Shown in pieces: positions 51,282 to 60,538 of a stretch of 64,000 nt of DNA (the first letter of the stretch is position 1; every line of letters begins with the position of its first letter). Origin of the DNA: Streptomyces broussonetiae. Lineage in GTDB: Bacteria > Actinomycetota > Actinomycetes > Streptomycetales > Streptomycetaceae. Below the pieces are notes generated by a model, which saw nothing but the letters and a program-made list of their open reading frames with translations, did no database searches and was not told the DNA's origin. The position numbers and the translations under genes are program-made. The stretch spans positions 4,278,001-4,342,000 of the forward strand of contig NZ_CP047020.1 in NCBI RefSeq assembly GCF_009796285.1. Direction: 5' to 3'.

Positions 51282-51517
51282 TGGCCGAGGAGCAGCAGCC
51301 AGAGGGCGCCCTGGTCGTCGACGCCGAGACCAACAAGCTGGGGTACGTCATGGGCCACGAAGGCCCATACGTACAGCTACGCCCCGTGACCGGCGGACGC
51401 GAGTGGAACGCCGACCCTGTTCGCGTCCGCTCCGCAACCGAGGCCGAGCGCCTTCAGGCGATGCGCGAGCGCACCCGCGCCATGAACTCGTTCAGCAGCG
51501 GGGGGAACTTCCGATGA
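51278..51517 (+). CDS. Hypothetical protein (79 aa)
   Basis: A 79-residue protein (ALVVDAETNKLGYVMGHEGP, GREWNADPVRVRSATEAERL) of the type seen beside XRE-DUF5753 genes. Start overlaps the preceding stop (ATGATGG); either of two adjacent ATGs may be used. Confidence 0.72.
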   Translation: MMAEEQQPEGALVVDAETNKLGYVMGHEGPYVQLRPVTGGREWNADPVRVRSATEAERLQAMRERTRAMNSFSSGGNFR

Positions 51518-51539
51518 GCGCCACGGCCAGGTGCGCTGA

Positions 51540-51789
51540 ATGACCGCCGTTCAGCCCGAGCGGACTGCCCCCAAGCCCCGTGCGGGTCGGCGCGGCTTCG
51601 ACCCGGGCCAGCCATCCCTACTCGAAGCCCTCCACCAGATCTCGAACCTGTGCGGTGTGTGTGCCGGTCACCGCGAGGTCTGGTGTCCCGACTGCTGGGG
51701 GTTCGAGGGTTGCATCACGTGCCGCCGAACGGGCAAAAGTCCGGTGTCCGGAGTGCGCCGGTGGCCATCTCCTCCCTTTGTGCTGGTGA
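51540..51789 (+). pseudogene. Frameshifted small zinc-binding protein
   Basis: Reading from ATG 51540 gives CGVCAGHREVWCPDCWGFEG and CITCRRTGK, then loses sense. Removing one A from the run at 51736-51739 restores KVRCPECAGGHLLPLCW and a stop at 51789, giving an 82-residue protein with three CxxC pairs plus a final Cys. The shift is either a real mutation or a sequencing error. Confidence 0.7.
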
Positions 51790-52392
51790 CGGCCCCCGCA
51801 CAGGTTGTCCGGCTTCCGTCGCCCCCGTCCCTCCTATGAATCACGCAGCCGGGGGCGGCCACGTTTCAGCAGCTCAACGCCCAATTACCTTGTTCCGGAG
51901 CATAGTTCAGCGATGGTGCGATATGCTCGCGTACATGCCCTGGAGAGTATTGAACTCACCTGGGGCACCAAGCAAGATCGCCTTGTCGTTCTTAGCGGCG
52001 TTCGCACTTTCGCGTGCGACTCGCTTTGAGCACCAAGCAAGATCGCTTTTCCGTTCTTGGCGGCGTCCGCACTTTCGCGTGCGAACTAGTCAGTGGGCGG
52101 GCTACTGAGCGGGCTATGCCTACGTCTTGAGGCGGAGAGAGGCCCACTCACCGACGTTGGCCTGCCGTAGCGGTGTGGGATCTTTGCTTGCCAACTGGCG
52201 CCTAATTTTGATCACCGAAGTATAGATCCACGGTAGGGCTTGGCCCTGCCGACTGAGATCCCGGCGATACGTCGGACGCAGGGCTTCTCAGTTCGAGCCA
52301 CAGCAGCGTTGTGGCCGAGCTGAGGAACGCCCTGTGCATGGCCCTCAGCTCGGTCACCTGATCCGAAAGGTACCGAGAAGTTGGACGGGGTT
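51790..52392. other. 603-bp region with a tandem 55-bp repeat and no gene
   Basis: No frame in it has protein-like sequence and a start signal. It contains the direct repeats at 51965-52084. Confidence 0.45.
51965..52084. repeat. Two direct copies of a 55-bp repeat
   Basis: Copies at 51965-52019 and 52030-52084 (65-bp period) start GCACCAAGCAAGATCGC and end CACTTTCGCGTGCGA, with five or six differences. The end of each contains a small inverted repeat (GTTCGCAC...GTGCGA-type). Confidence 0.75.
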
Positions 52393-52489
52393 GTGACTCT
52401 CGCCATCCTTGCCATCGCCGGATTGATCTCCATTGGCCTCTTCGCCTTGAAGGGCGTGCTGGACCAGCTCCCGGACGTGATCGACTCAG
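52393..52489 (+). pseudogene. Disrupted small membrane-protein gene, 5' part
   Basis: GTG 52393 begins VTLAILAIAGLISIGLFALK, then GVLDQLPDVIDS, where the composite transposon interrupts codon 33. Joined to 56410-56540 after removing one copy of the CTCAG duplication, the frame is continuous over 76 codons. The intact product would be one N-terminal membrane helix plus a charged helical tail. Confidence 0.8.
52485..52489. repeat. Target-site duplication CTCAG (left)
   Basis: CTCAG directly before the left inverted repeat; its partner is at 56405-56409. Confidence 0.8.
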
Positions 52490-52745
52490 CCCGGATCCAC
52501 CGGCTTGATGCCGGTGGATGGTTCACCCAGAAACGAAGAAGTGCCTTGCGACCTGCGATGATGGGGTTTCTCTAGGACCACATCAGGCACGATCGACAAG
52601 GCACTTCCGAGATGCAGTCTTCCCATGCCGCGGCGGCGGTCTCATCCGCGTTCGATGATCCGAACCTGATGGTGTACGGCGGGCTGGAGCCGGTGGTGCG
52701 GCTGGCCGAGCGGTGTGGTCTGCCCGCGCTGGTCGGGGAAACGGA
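52490..52745 (+). mobile_element. Truncated IS1380-family copy (left end)
   Basis: The first ~255 bp match the start of the complete copy at 54732, including the transposase start (ATG 52612, SSHAAAAVSSAFDDPNL) up to RLAERCGLP; similarity stops near 52745. It supplies the left inverted repeat only. Confidence 0.85.
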
Positions 52746-52770
52746 CCCTAGTACGGCTGAAGGGGTTGGA

Positions 52771-53664
52771 CTATCCGTTGTGTGCTTCGAGCTCGGTCGC
52801 CAGCGTCTGTTGGGTGGCCGCCCACGACGCCAAGAGCGCCAAATTGTCAGCGGTCGGTGTGCCCGCGGGTGCGGTGTAGATGTTGAGGTACAGGCCGGGT
52901 TCGGCGGGCAGTTCCAGGGACTCGACGTCCAAGTCGAGCTGGCCCACGGCCGGATGGTGCATACGCTTACGGCCGGACCGGTGCAGCCGCACGTCCTGAG
53001 ATGCCCACCGCTGCCGAAATAGCTCACTGCACGTTGACAGTTCGCCGACCAGGGCGATCAGCTCCTCGTCGTGCGGATTGCGGCCGGCTTCCATGCGCAG
53101 CTTCGCAGCCACGGCACCGGCGACTTGGTCGTAGTCAACAAAAAAATCTCTGGCCGCCTCGGGCTTCAGATAGACGAACCGCGCTGTGTTCGCAGGCCGT
53201 CGCGAATCGGCCAGCACCGGCGAATACAGCGCGCGAGCGAGTTGATTCATGGCGAGCACGTCATAACGGCCGTTACCGATCCAGGCCGGCGCATCGGAGA
53301 TCGCGTCGAGCACCTGCTGCAGCGTCGAGCGCACCGCCACGGCAGGCATGCGCTGGCGTGGGCTGCGGGGCGCCCTCGATTGGCGCGCGAGGTGGAACAG
53401 GTGGTCGCGCTCGGCCTCGTCGAGTTGCAGGGCAGAGGCCAACGCGTCGAGCACTCCGTCGGAGGCACCGGCGAGGCTGCCGCGCTCCATGCGCACGTAG
53501 TAGTCGACCGATACCCCCGCGAGCAGCGCGACCTCCTCGCGGCGCAGACCTTTGACCCGGCGGTTGCCGCCGTAAGCGGGCAGGCCCGCCTGCTCGGGTG
53601 CGATGCGGGCGCGACGCGAGCTGAGAAACTCCCGGATCTCGGTGCGTGGATCCATCGTGGCCAT
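52771..53664 (-). CDS. XRE HTH regulator with MmyB-like ligand domain
   Basis: A 297-residue protein: XRE helix-turn-helix (GLRREEVALLAGVSVDYYVR) and a MmyB-like PAS domain (APAWIGNGRYDVLAMNQLAR, DLDVESLELPAEPGLYLNIY). This architecture is common for actinobacterial regulators that sit beside an SDR or reductase they control. It follows the SDR gene by 31 bp on the minus strand. Confidence 0.86.
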   Translation of the reverse strand: MATMDPRTEIREFLSSRRARIAPEQAGLPAYGGNRRVKGLRREEVALLAGVSVDYYVRMERGSLAGASDGVLDALASALQLDEAERDHLFHLARQSRAPRSPRQRMPAVAVRSTLQQVLDAISDAPAWIGNGRYDVLAMNQLARALYSPVLADSRRPANTARFVYLKPEAARDFFVDYDQVAGAVAAKLRMEAGRNPHDEELIALVGELSTCSELFRQRWASQDVRLHRSGRKRMHHPAVGQLDLDVESLELPAEPGLYLNIYTAPAGTPTADNLALLASWAATQQTLATELEAHNG

Positions 53665-53695
53665 CTCCGTACCATAGGCCCGTTCGCCGTACTAG

Positions 53696-54517
53696 TCAGT
53701 GGCCCATGACGGGGGGAGTACCCGTTGCAGTCGTCGCGGTGCCGCCATCTACCGGGATGATGGCGCCCGTGAGGTAGGACCCAGCCCGGCTGGCGAGAAA
53801 CACAGCGGCACCCGCCATGTCGTCGTCGCGGCCGAGCCGGCGCAGTGGGGCCGCCGCCGCGATCTTGTCGCCGATGGCATCGAGCGTGGCCCCCATCATC
53901 TGCGACGGGAAGACTCCCGGTGCTACCGCGTTCACCGTGACGTGCTGTGGACCCAGCTCCCGGGCAAGCACTCTGGTGAGCTGATGGAGAGCCGCTTTGC
54001 TGCTGGCGTACGAGTAGGTGGGCGCCTGGGCGACGTGAATGGCGGCGATACTGCCGATGTTGATGATCCGTGCCGGATCATCGGCGGTTCCCGCCCTGCG
54101 AAGTGCGGGAAGCAGTGCCTGCACCAGCCAGAACGGCGACTTGAGGTTGAGGTCGAGCACTGCATCCCAGGCCTCGTCCGGGAACGTCTCCAGCGGCTCG
54201 CTACGCATCGCTCCCGCGTTGTTGACGAGGATGTCCAGGCGTTCCGAGTCGGCCATGACGAGATCAGCGAGGCGCTGGCACTCGTCGTGCCTGGACAGGT
54301 CGGCGGGAATTGCCTGGACGTCGCCGAATTCGGATAGCAGCTGCTGTGCCTCCGCGCACGTGTCCGCATTACGTGAGCTGATGACGACGCGGGCGCCCGC
54401 CTGGAGAAGGCCGCGCGCAATCATCATCCCAATGCCCTTGGTGCCGCCAGTGACAAGTGCGTACTTCCCACTCAGATCGAAAAGTTCCGCGTGAGTGGTG
54501 AATTGATTGTCCGTCAT
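53696..54517 (-). CDS. SDR family oxidoreductase
   Basis: A 273-residue classical short-chain dehydrogenase: TGGTKGIG cofactor motif (about residues 22-29), NNAG (about 96), catalytic Ser/Tyr/Lys with YSYASSKAAL, and a C-terminal GAIIPVDGG. NAD(P)-dependent; the substrate is unknown. It is passenger DNA of the composite transposon, together with the XRE regulator downstream. Confidence 0.87.
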   Translation of the reverse strand: MTDNQFTTHAELFDLSGKYALVTGGTKGIGMMIARGLLQAGARVVISSRNADTCAEAQQLLSEFGDVQAIPADLSRHDECQRLADLVMADSERLDILVNNAGAMRSEPLETFPDEAWDAVLDLNLKSPFWLVQALLPALRRAGTADDPARIINIGSIAAIHVAQAPTYSYASSKAALHQLTRVLARELGPQHVTVNAVAPGVFPSQMMGATLDAIGDKIAAAAPLRRLGRDDDMAGAAVFLASRAGSYLTGAIIPVDGGTATTATGTPPVMGH

Positions 54518-54731
54518 TGGTATCCGTTCCTTCTGTCGTGTCAGAATGCGCCGACACGGTCACGCATTCGGGGCAGCAGCTGAATTGAGCTGACGGAGGT
54601 AAATCTGCAGTGCGTGTCCATGAAGTGCTGTCGGCGCTTTCGACTCACGCCAGGCTGACAGGCGTTGTGCACATCTGGGAGGCCCTGGTGATACAGGTAC
54701 TGTCAGAACCCCCCTTTCCTGGTGCGCTGAG

Positions 54732-56404
54732 CCCGGATCACCCCGGCTTGATGCCGGCGGATGGTTCACCCAGAAACGAAGAAGTGCCTTGCGACCTGCG
54801 ATAATGGGGTTTTTCTAGGACCACATCAGGCACGATCGACAAGGCACTTCCGAGATGCGATCTTCCCATGCCGCGGCGGCGGTCTCATCCGCGTTCGATG
54901 ACCCGAACCTGATCGCGTACGGCGGGCTGGAGCCGGTGGTGCGGCTGGCCGAGCGGTGCGGTCTGCCCAAGCTGGCCGGCGAGCACGTCCGGCTGCCCGC
55001 CTCGAAGGACGGCACCGGCGCCTTCCCAGCGGCGAAACTGATGTCGCTGGTGGGCGGCATGGCCGCGGGCGCCGACAGCATCGACGACATGGACCGGCTG
55101 CGGCACGGCGCGATGGGCCGCCTGTTCACCGGTGTGCGGGCCCCGTCCACGCTGGGGTCGTTCCTGCGCTCCTTCACCCACGGGCATGTGAAGCAAGTGC
55201 ACGCCGTGGCCCGCCGGTTCCTGCACGAACTGGCCCGTCACACCCCGCTGCTGCCCGGCGCGGACCAGGCCGCATACGTGGACATCGACGACACCATCCG
55301 CCGCACCCACGGCTACGCCAAACAGGGCGCCGGCTACGGATACAGCAAGGTCAAGGGCCTGAATGCACTGCTCGGCGTCGTCTCCACACCCCTGTCCGCC
55401 CCCGTGATCGCTGCCACCAGGCTGCGTAAGGGACCCGCGAACTCGGCGCGCGGGGCGGCAGCGTTCGTCGCTGAGACCATCCGCACCGCACGCGCCTGCG
55501 GCGCCAGCGGCCTGCTGGTGCTGCGGGCGGACTCCGCGTTCTACGGCGCCGACGTCATCAACGTCTGCCGGGCCCTGGGTGCCCGCTACTCCATCACCAT
55601 GCGGATGAACGCCTCTGTCAAGGCCACCATCGCTCGCATCGACGAGGACGCCTGGACACCGATCAAATATCCCCAAGCGGTCTGGGACGATGAGGGCCAG
55701 TGCTGGATCTCCGACGCCGAGATAGCCGAGATCCTCTACACCGCTTTCACTTCCAAGCCGAAGAAACAGCAAGTTACCGCCCGACTGATCGTGCGCCGCG
55801 TCAAACGCCTGAGCGCCGGCACCGTCCCCGCCGGACAGGGCACGCTCTTCGATACCTGGCGCTACCACGCCGCGTTCACCGACTCCCCGCTCGCCGTGAG
55901 GGATGCCGAGCGTGATCACCGCCGGCACGCTGTCGTCGAGCAGGTGATCGCCGATGTCAAGAACAGCGGCTTCGCCCACGCGCCGTCCGGTCATTTCCAG
56001 GCCAACGCCGCGTGGCTCGCCCTGGCGGCCCTGGCACACAACCTGACCCGCGCCGTCGGCGCCCTGGCCTCCGCGTTCCATGCCAGGGCGACCACCGCCA
56101 CCATCCGTGACCGCCTGATCAACGTGCCCGCCCGCCTGGCCCGCTCCGCCCGCCGCCTCACCCTGCACCTGCCCGAGCGCTGGCCCTGGAGCGAGGACTT
56201 CACCCAGCTGTTCAGCACGGTGCATGCACCGCCAGCCCTCTGACGCTCCCTGACCGACCTGCCCGAAAGGGCCCGAGACCTGTGGACAGAGTGGAAGAGC
56301 TGGGCAGACCAGCGGCCACCCCATGCCCGAAACCGCAACTCAGCCCCAACACGGCCTGCACGACCCCGAAACGATCAACCGGGAATCAAGCCGGTGGATC
56401 CGGG
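54732..56404 (+). mobile_element. Complete IS1380-family insertion sequence
   Basis: 1,673 bp from CCCGGATCACCCCGGCTTGAT to the inverted right end. It contains a single transposase gene. The left repeat differs slightly from the right one, while the outer repeat of the truncated copy matches it exactly. Confidence 0.85.
54855..56243 (+). CDS. IS1380 family DDE transposase
   Basis: A 462-residue transposase: helical N-terminus (AERCGLPKLAGEHVRLPAS), catalytic Asp in AAYVDIDDTIRRTHGY, second Asp in LLVLRADSAFYGAD, and a late Glu region (RRHAVVEQVIADVKNSGFA), the usual IS1380/DDE_Tnp_1 layout. The frame is full length, so the IS may still be active. Confidence 0.88.
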   Translation: MRSSHAAAAVSSAFDDPNLIAYGGLEPVVRLAERCGLPKLAGEHVRLPASKDGTGAFPAAKLMSLVGGMAAGADSIDDMDRLRHGAMGRLFTGVRAPSTLGSFLRSFTHGHVKQVHAVARRFLHELARHTPLLPGADQAAYVDIDDTIRRTHGYAKQGAGYGYSKVKGLNALLGVVSTPLSAPVIAATRLRKGPANSARGAAAFVAETIRTARACGASGLLVLRADSAFYGADVINVCRALGARYSITMRMNASVKATIARIDEDAWTPIKYPQAVWDDEGQCWISDAEIAEILYTAFTSKPKKQQVTARLIVRRVKRLSAGTVPAGQGTLFDTWRYHAAFTDSPLAVRDAERDHRRHAVVEQVIADVKNSGFAHAPSGHFQANAAWLALAALAHNLTRAVGALASAFHARATTATIRDRLINVPARLARSARRLTLHLPERWPWSEDFTQLFSTVHAPPAL

Positions 56405-56409
56405 CTCAG
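56405..56409. repeat. Target-site duplication CTCAG (right)
   Basis: Second CTCAG copy, immediately after the right inverted repeat. Confidence 0.8.
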
Positions 56410-56540
56410 CTGGGAAAGTGCGTGACGCCGTGGAGCGCTTCAAGAAGAAGCAGGACGAGGCAGCCAAGCCGCAGGAGACCGAGGAGCAGCCCCGCGTGGC
56501 GATCCCGGCTGACGGCGAGGACCCGCCCATGGCCGCATAG
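56410..56540 (+). pseudogene. Disrupted small membrane-protein gene, 3' part
   Basis: Continues the frame of 52393-52489: GKVRDAVERFKKKQDEAAKP, then a Glu/Pro-rich end stopping at TAG 56538-56540. Without its 5' part it has no start. Confidence 0.8.
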
Positions 56541-56984
56541 GGCTTCCAAGAGCCATGACGAGTGGTGGCCGGCTATCACACGACGTGACGGTTCCCGCCC
56601 GGCCAACCAAGGCGGGGGCTGATCACAGAGCGTCGATCACGAGGCGAAGGAACGTGTTCAGCCAGGTCTTTGACGGCACGTCGTACATGTCGATCAGGTC
56701 CGGCGTCTTCAGGTTCGGGCGATACCTCCGGAGAGGAGTTGAAGCCGGTGACGGACCTGGGCATGTCACGAATGATCAGAGGTGTTGCAAGGGAGGGGTG
56801 TTCGAAGTCCACCGCCGGTTCAGGCATCAGCTCCATGACCCGGACCATGTACGACTTCAGGCTTCCGAAGCGTCGTCCGTGAATCACGTCCTCTTGGGGT
56901 CCGGGCATGCGCAACACTGGGAGGCCGCTCATCGCGTCCTCGTTCTACCTCCGCTCCCGGACAAGACCCTGCACGAGGTGATCG
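56541..56984. other. Possible gene remnants
   Basis: A 118-residue minus-strand frame (56576-56932, MSGLPVLRMPGPQEDVIHGR...) and the end of a plus-strand frame (RVLVLPPLPDKTLHEVIDVL, stop 57001) look protein-like but have no start signal or recognised family. Probably fragments of genes lost during accretion. Confidence 0.3.
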
Positions 56985-57236
56985 ATGTTCTCGGCGCCTG
57001 ACGACGCCACCGCCCAGCGCATGCGTACCGCCAGGGCGTTCGCGTGCGCCACTCTCATGCTGGCCGCCCGCGTCCGCCAGACCCTCGGTCACGTCCTCGA
57101 CACCCCGGCTGCACGCGTGGCAGAACTGACCATCTGCGCCCAGATCCTCCAGGCAGCCGACCGCACGCCGTTCTACAAGGAACTGGTGGGACCGGTGAAG
57201 GAGTACCTGGGGACGACATATGAGAGGACGGCCTGA
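56985..57236 (+). CDS. Hypothetical helical protein (83 aa)
   Basis: An 83-residue protein (MRTARAFACATLMLAARVRQ, AELTICAQILQAADRTPFYK, GPVKEYLGTTYERTA). GAGG precedes ATG 56985 at good spacing. Soluble helical protein of unknown role. Confidence 0.6.
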   Translation: MFSAPDDATAQRMRTARAFACATLMLAARVRQTLGHVLDTPAARVAELTICAQILQAADRTPFYKELVGPVKEYLGTTYERTA

Positions 57237-57238
57237 GA

Positions 57239-57334
57239 GTGGCTCAGCGGACAACCGGCGACACGCGCATCATGCGCCTGACCGGCCGCCACGGCACGTT
57301 CGCCATCGAAGCCGCCTCGCAGTCCGGGTGGTGA
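57239..57334 (+). CDS. Tiny hypothetical protein (31 aa)
   Basis: GTG 57239, two bases after the preceding stop, begins a 31-residue frame (MRLTGRHGTFAIEAASQSGW at its end). The tight spacing suggests coupling; too short for a family call. Confidence 0.35.
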   Translation: MAQRTTGDTRIMRLTGRHGTFAIEAASQSGW

Positions 57335-57431
57335 TCCGGGGCGCTCGACCTGCATTGCGCGTGACTTCCCTGCCGCCGGAGCGTTGGTCCGGTGGATACA
57401 TGCACCTGTTCCCTGAACCGGCGCTCGTGCT

Positions 57432-57468
57432 GGCGGCCCCCGGTTCCTGCCCGGTGCCGGGGGCCGCC
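57432..57468 (-). terminator. Hairpin downstream of the COG4705 gene
   Basis: GGCGGCCCCCGG / CCGGGGGCCGCC, a 12-bp perfect stem with 13-base loop, 115 bp beyond the stop at 57583 on the minus strand. Confidence 0.6.
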
Positions 57469-57582
57469 GTGTATGGCAGGGGCTGTTCGCCCTCGTCAGC
57501 GTGGGTGTCCGGCTCCTCAAAATCGTCCGGATCGGGCCAGGGCACCGGCAGCGTTGCCTGGTGTGGTCTGGATTGTGGTGGC

Positions 57583-58416
57583 TCAGGCCACGAGTGTCCC
57601 TGCCTTCTCTGGTGCGGTGATGTCCTTGCGGGTGACCGAGAGGTACACGACCAGGCCGAGGATGACTGCCAGGAACAGCACGCTGGTGACGACGGTACCC
57701 AGGCCCAAGCCGCCGTCGCCGGTGGGCTGAGAGAGGTAGTCGCCGACGAAGGCGCCGAGAGGCCGGGTGAGGATGTAGGCGATCCAGAAGCTCAAGACCG
57801 CGTTCAGGTCGAGGGAGAACCACGCGAGGGCGATCGCGGCGATGGCCGCGGCGAAGAGCACGGCCGATACCCAGTAGCCGAGGTCTATCTCCTCGGCGAC
57901 CAGGTCGCCGGCGGAGGTGCCGAGCGCGAAGGTGAACAGGACGGCGAGCCAGTAGTACGCCTCGCGGCGGGTCGTGTCGATGTGGTGGATCGACAGGGTG
58001 CGCTCGGTGCGGTACCAGAGGGCGAAGACGATCAGCAGGGCGATCGCGAAGACCGTGGTGGTCTCCAGCGGCACGCCCCTGTTGTCGGTGAGATTGTCGC
58101 TGACCAGGCTTCCGACGACGCTGATCAGGGCGACGGCGGGCCAGTACACGCCCGGGCGGTAGCCCTTTGTGCGGAACTGCACCACCAGGACGACGGTGAG
58201 CAGCGCGCTCATCAGCAGCGAGACTCCGGTCAGCCCGAGGCCGGCCTTCTCGTTCAGGAGGCCGGCGGCGGTCTCGCCGACCGTGGTGCACAGCACCTTG
58301 ATCACCCAGAAGCAGACGGTGACCTCGGGCACCTTGTTCCAGCGCAGCCGTTGACGGGAAGGGGCTGCCTGGCCGACCTCCTCAAGCACCGGATCCTCAG
58401 ACGTCTCGTATGCCAT
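57583..58416 (-). CDS. COG4705-type polytopic membrane protein
   Basis: A 277-residue protein with about 8 hydrophobic helices and the family pattern WNKVPEVTVCFWVIKVLCTT, GETAAGLLNE, ERTLSIHHIDTTRREAYYW, SFWIAYILTRPLGAFVGDYL. Function unknown; conserved Lys, Glu, His and Asp inside helices suggest ion handling. The ATG at 58416 begins MAYETSED; an ATG 18 bases upstream is also possible. A related gene lies at 61836. Confidence 0.8.
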   Translation of the reverse strand: MAYETSEDPVLEEVGQAAPSRQRLRWNKVPEVTVCFWVIKVLCTTVGETAAGLLNEKAGLGLTGVSLLMSALLTVVLVVQFRTKGYRPGVYWPAVALISVVGSLVSDNLTDNRGVPLETTTVFAIALLIVFALWYRTERTLSIHHIDTTRREAYYWLAVLFTFALGTSAGDLVAEEIDLGYWVSAVLFAAAIAAIALAWFSLDLNAVLSFWIAYILTRPLGAFVGDYLSQPTGDGGLGLGTVVTSVLFLAVILGLVVYLSVTRKDITAPEKAGTLVA

Positions 58417-58584
58417 GTTGCCCGACCGTGCCATCGGGTGCCTGAACACATCCTGACTGCCGCCGTGGATCACCTGCCCCGCCCGTTCCGTGCGCGCACC
58501 ATGGCTCCATGCACACACACGCACGCGGTCTCCGCATAACGGTCTTCCGTCCCGCCCCTGCCCCCGCGACGGAAGAAGACCGCC

Positions 58585-59661
58585 ATGCACGCACCAGCTC
58601 CCACCGCCACACCGGCGCCCACTGACCGCGCGACCGCCTGGCTGCGGCGCCGTCTGGGCCGGGCCGTCGTCCTGTCCTACGGCGCAGCCCTGCTCGTGCC
58701 GGGCCCCGGCCTGTGGCTGCGCCACTCCCACGCGCTGCCGCTCGGGCCACTGATCCGACTGCCGGTTTCCACCGCACCGTGCCTGCTGTGGCTGGTGCTG
58801 TTCTCTGCCGGACTCCAGGTCCCGGTCCGTGAGCTGGGCCGAGTGCTGCGGCGCCCGAGTGCACTGCTCGCCGGGCTTGCGCTGCACCTGGCGATCCCGT
58901 TGCTGGTCATCCCGTTCGTCGCGGTATTGCTGCACGCCTCGCCCGACTCCGACGGCGGCAGCGGCCTGGTCACCGCGATGATCCTTATCGTGGCGATGCC
59001 CGTGGCGGCCGGCGCCACGGTGTGGACCGGCAAGGGCGACGGCGACCAGCCGACCATGGTCGGCCTGGTCCTCGCCTCCACCCTCATCAGCCCACTCACC
59101 ACACCACTGGTGATCGAGCTGCTGTCTCCGCTGCTCAGTGGCGGCTACGCCGGCTCGCTGGCCGCGAGTGTCCACACCGCGGGCGGTGGGTTCACCTTCG
59201 TCGGCGTGGTGCTGCCCTGCGCGGCGGGCATCCTGGTCCGGCTCGCCCTGCCCGCGTCGTTGCTCGGCCGGGCGCTGGGCGCAGTCGTGCCTGTGGCCCT
59301 GGCCGGCTCGCTGGTCCTGACGTACGTCAACGCCAGCGGCGCCCTCGGCTCCTTCATCGCTCGGCCACGCCCGCTGCTGCTGGGCGCCGCGCTGGTCGTG
59401 GCGGCACTGGTCTGCCAGCTGTCGTTCGTGCTCGGCCGCTGCGCGGCGCGGCTGCTGCGGCTGGACCCGCCCGCCGCTTCCTCGCTCACCCTCGCCTGCG
59501 GCATGAACAACAGCAGCGCCAGCGCCGTACTGATCACCGCCGTGCTCCCGGACAAACCACATCTACTGCTCCCGGTCCTCGCCTACGGCCTGCTCCAGAA
59601 GACAGCCGCCAACCGAGTCGTACGGGTCCGGCCTCCCACGGTGTTGCGTTCTATTGCCTAG
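58585..59661 (+). CDS. Bile acid:sodium symporter (BASS) family protein
   Basis: A 358-residue protein with about 9-10 membrane segments. WLVLFSAGLQVPVRELGRVL and the late GMNNSSASAVLI resemble the BASS/SBF fold's sodium and substrate sites. Substrate not known (organic anion or arsenite-like transport possible). GGAAGAAG precedes ATG 58585. Diverges from the COG4705 gene. Confidence 0.75.
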   Translation: MHAPAPTATPAPTDRATAWLRRRLGRAVVLSYGAALLVPGPGLWLRHSHALPLGPLIRLPVSTAPCLLWLVLFSAGLQVPVRELGRVLRRPSALLAGLALHLAIPLLVIPFVAVLLHASPDSDGGSGLVTAMILIVAMPVAAGATVWTGKGDGDQPTMVGLVLASTLISPLTTPLVIELLSPLLSGGYAGSLAASVHTAGGGFTFVGVVLPCAAGILVRLALPASLLGRALGAVVPVALAGSLVLTYVNASGALGSFIARPRPLLLGAALVVAALVCQLSFVLGRCAARLLRLDPPAASSLTLACGMNNSSASAVLITAVLPDKPHLLLPVLAYGLLQKTAANRVVRVRPPTVLRSIA

Positions 59662-59884
59662 AACGGTCCCCGGCCCGACGCCGGGGGCCGCAGGACACCG
59701 GTGCGCGCAAGCTGTCACAGCATGTCCCCGGGATCCGGGATGCGACACGCGTCGATGGCTGCGACCGTACGGTTCGACGCGGGCCGGCCCGCACGTGAGG
59801 CAGTCAACAGCGGCCTGCTCCCCACCGTCAGGCGGCTGAGCAGGGAAGATAGAGAACTTGGACGGGAGTATCTAGGGTCAGCAC

Positions 59885-60528
<644 letters not shown>

Positions 60529-60538
<10 letters not shown>

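Larger units (their letters stand above)
52490..56404. mobile_element. Composite transposon with IS1380-family ends
   Basis: A 3,915-bp unit whose outer ends begin with the same perfect 20-bp inverted repeat CCCGGATCCACCGGCTTGAT and are flanked by CTCAG duplications. Left: a 5' remnant of the IS. Centre: XRE regulator and SDR genes. Right: a complete IS. The two IS parts are in direct orientation. Confidence 0.85.
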
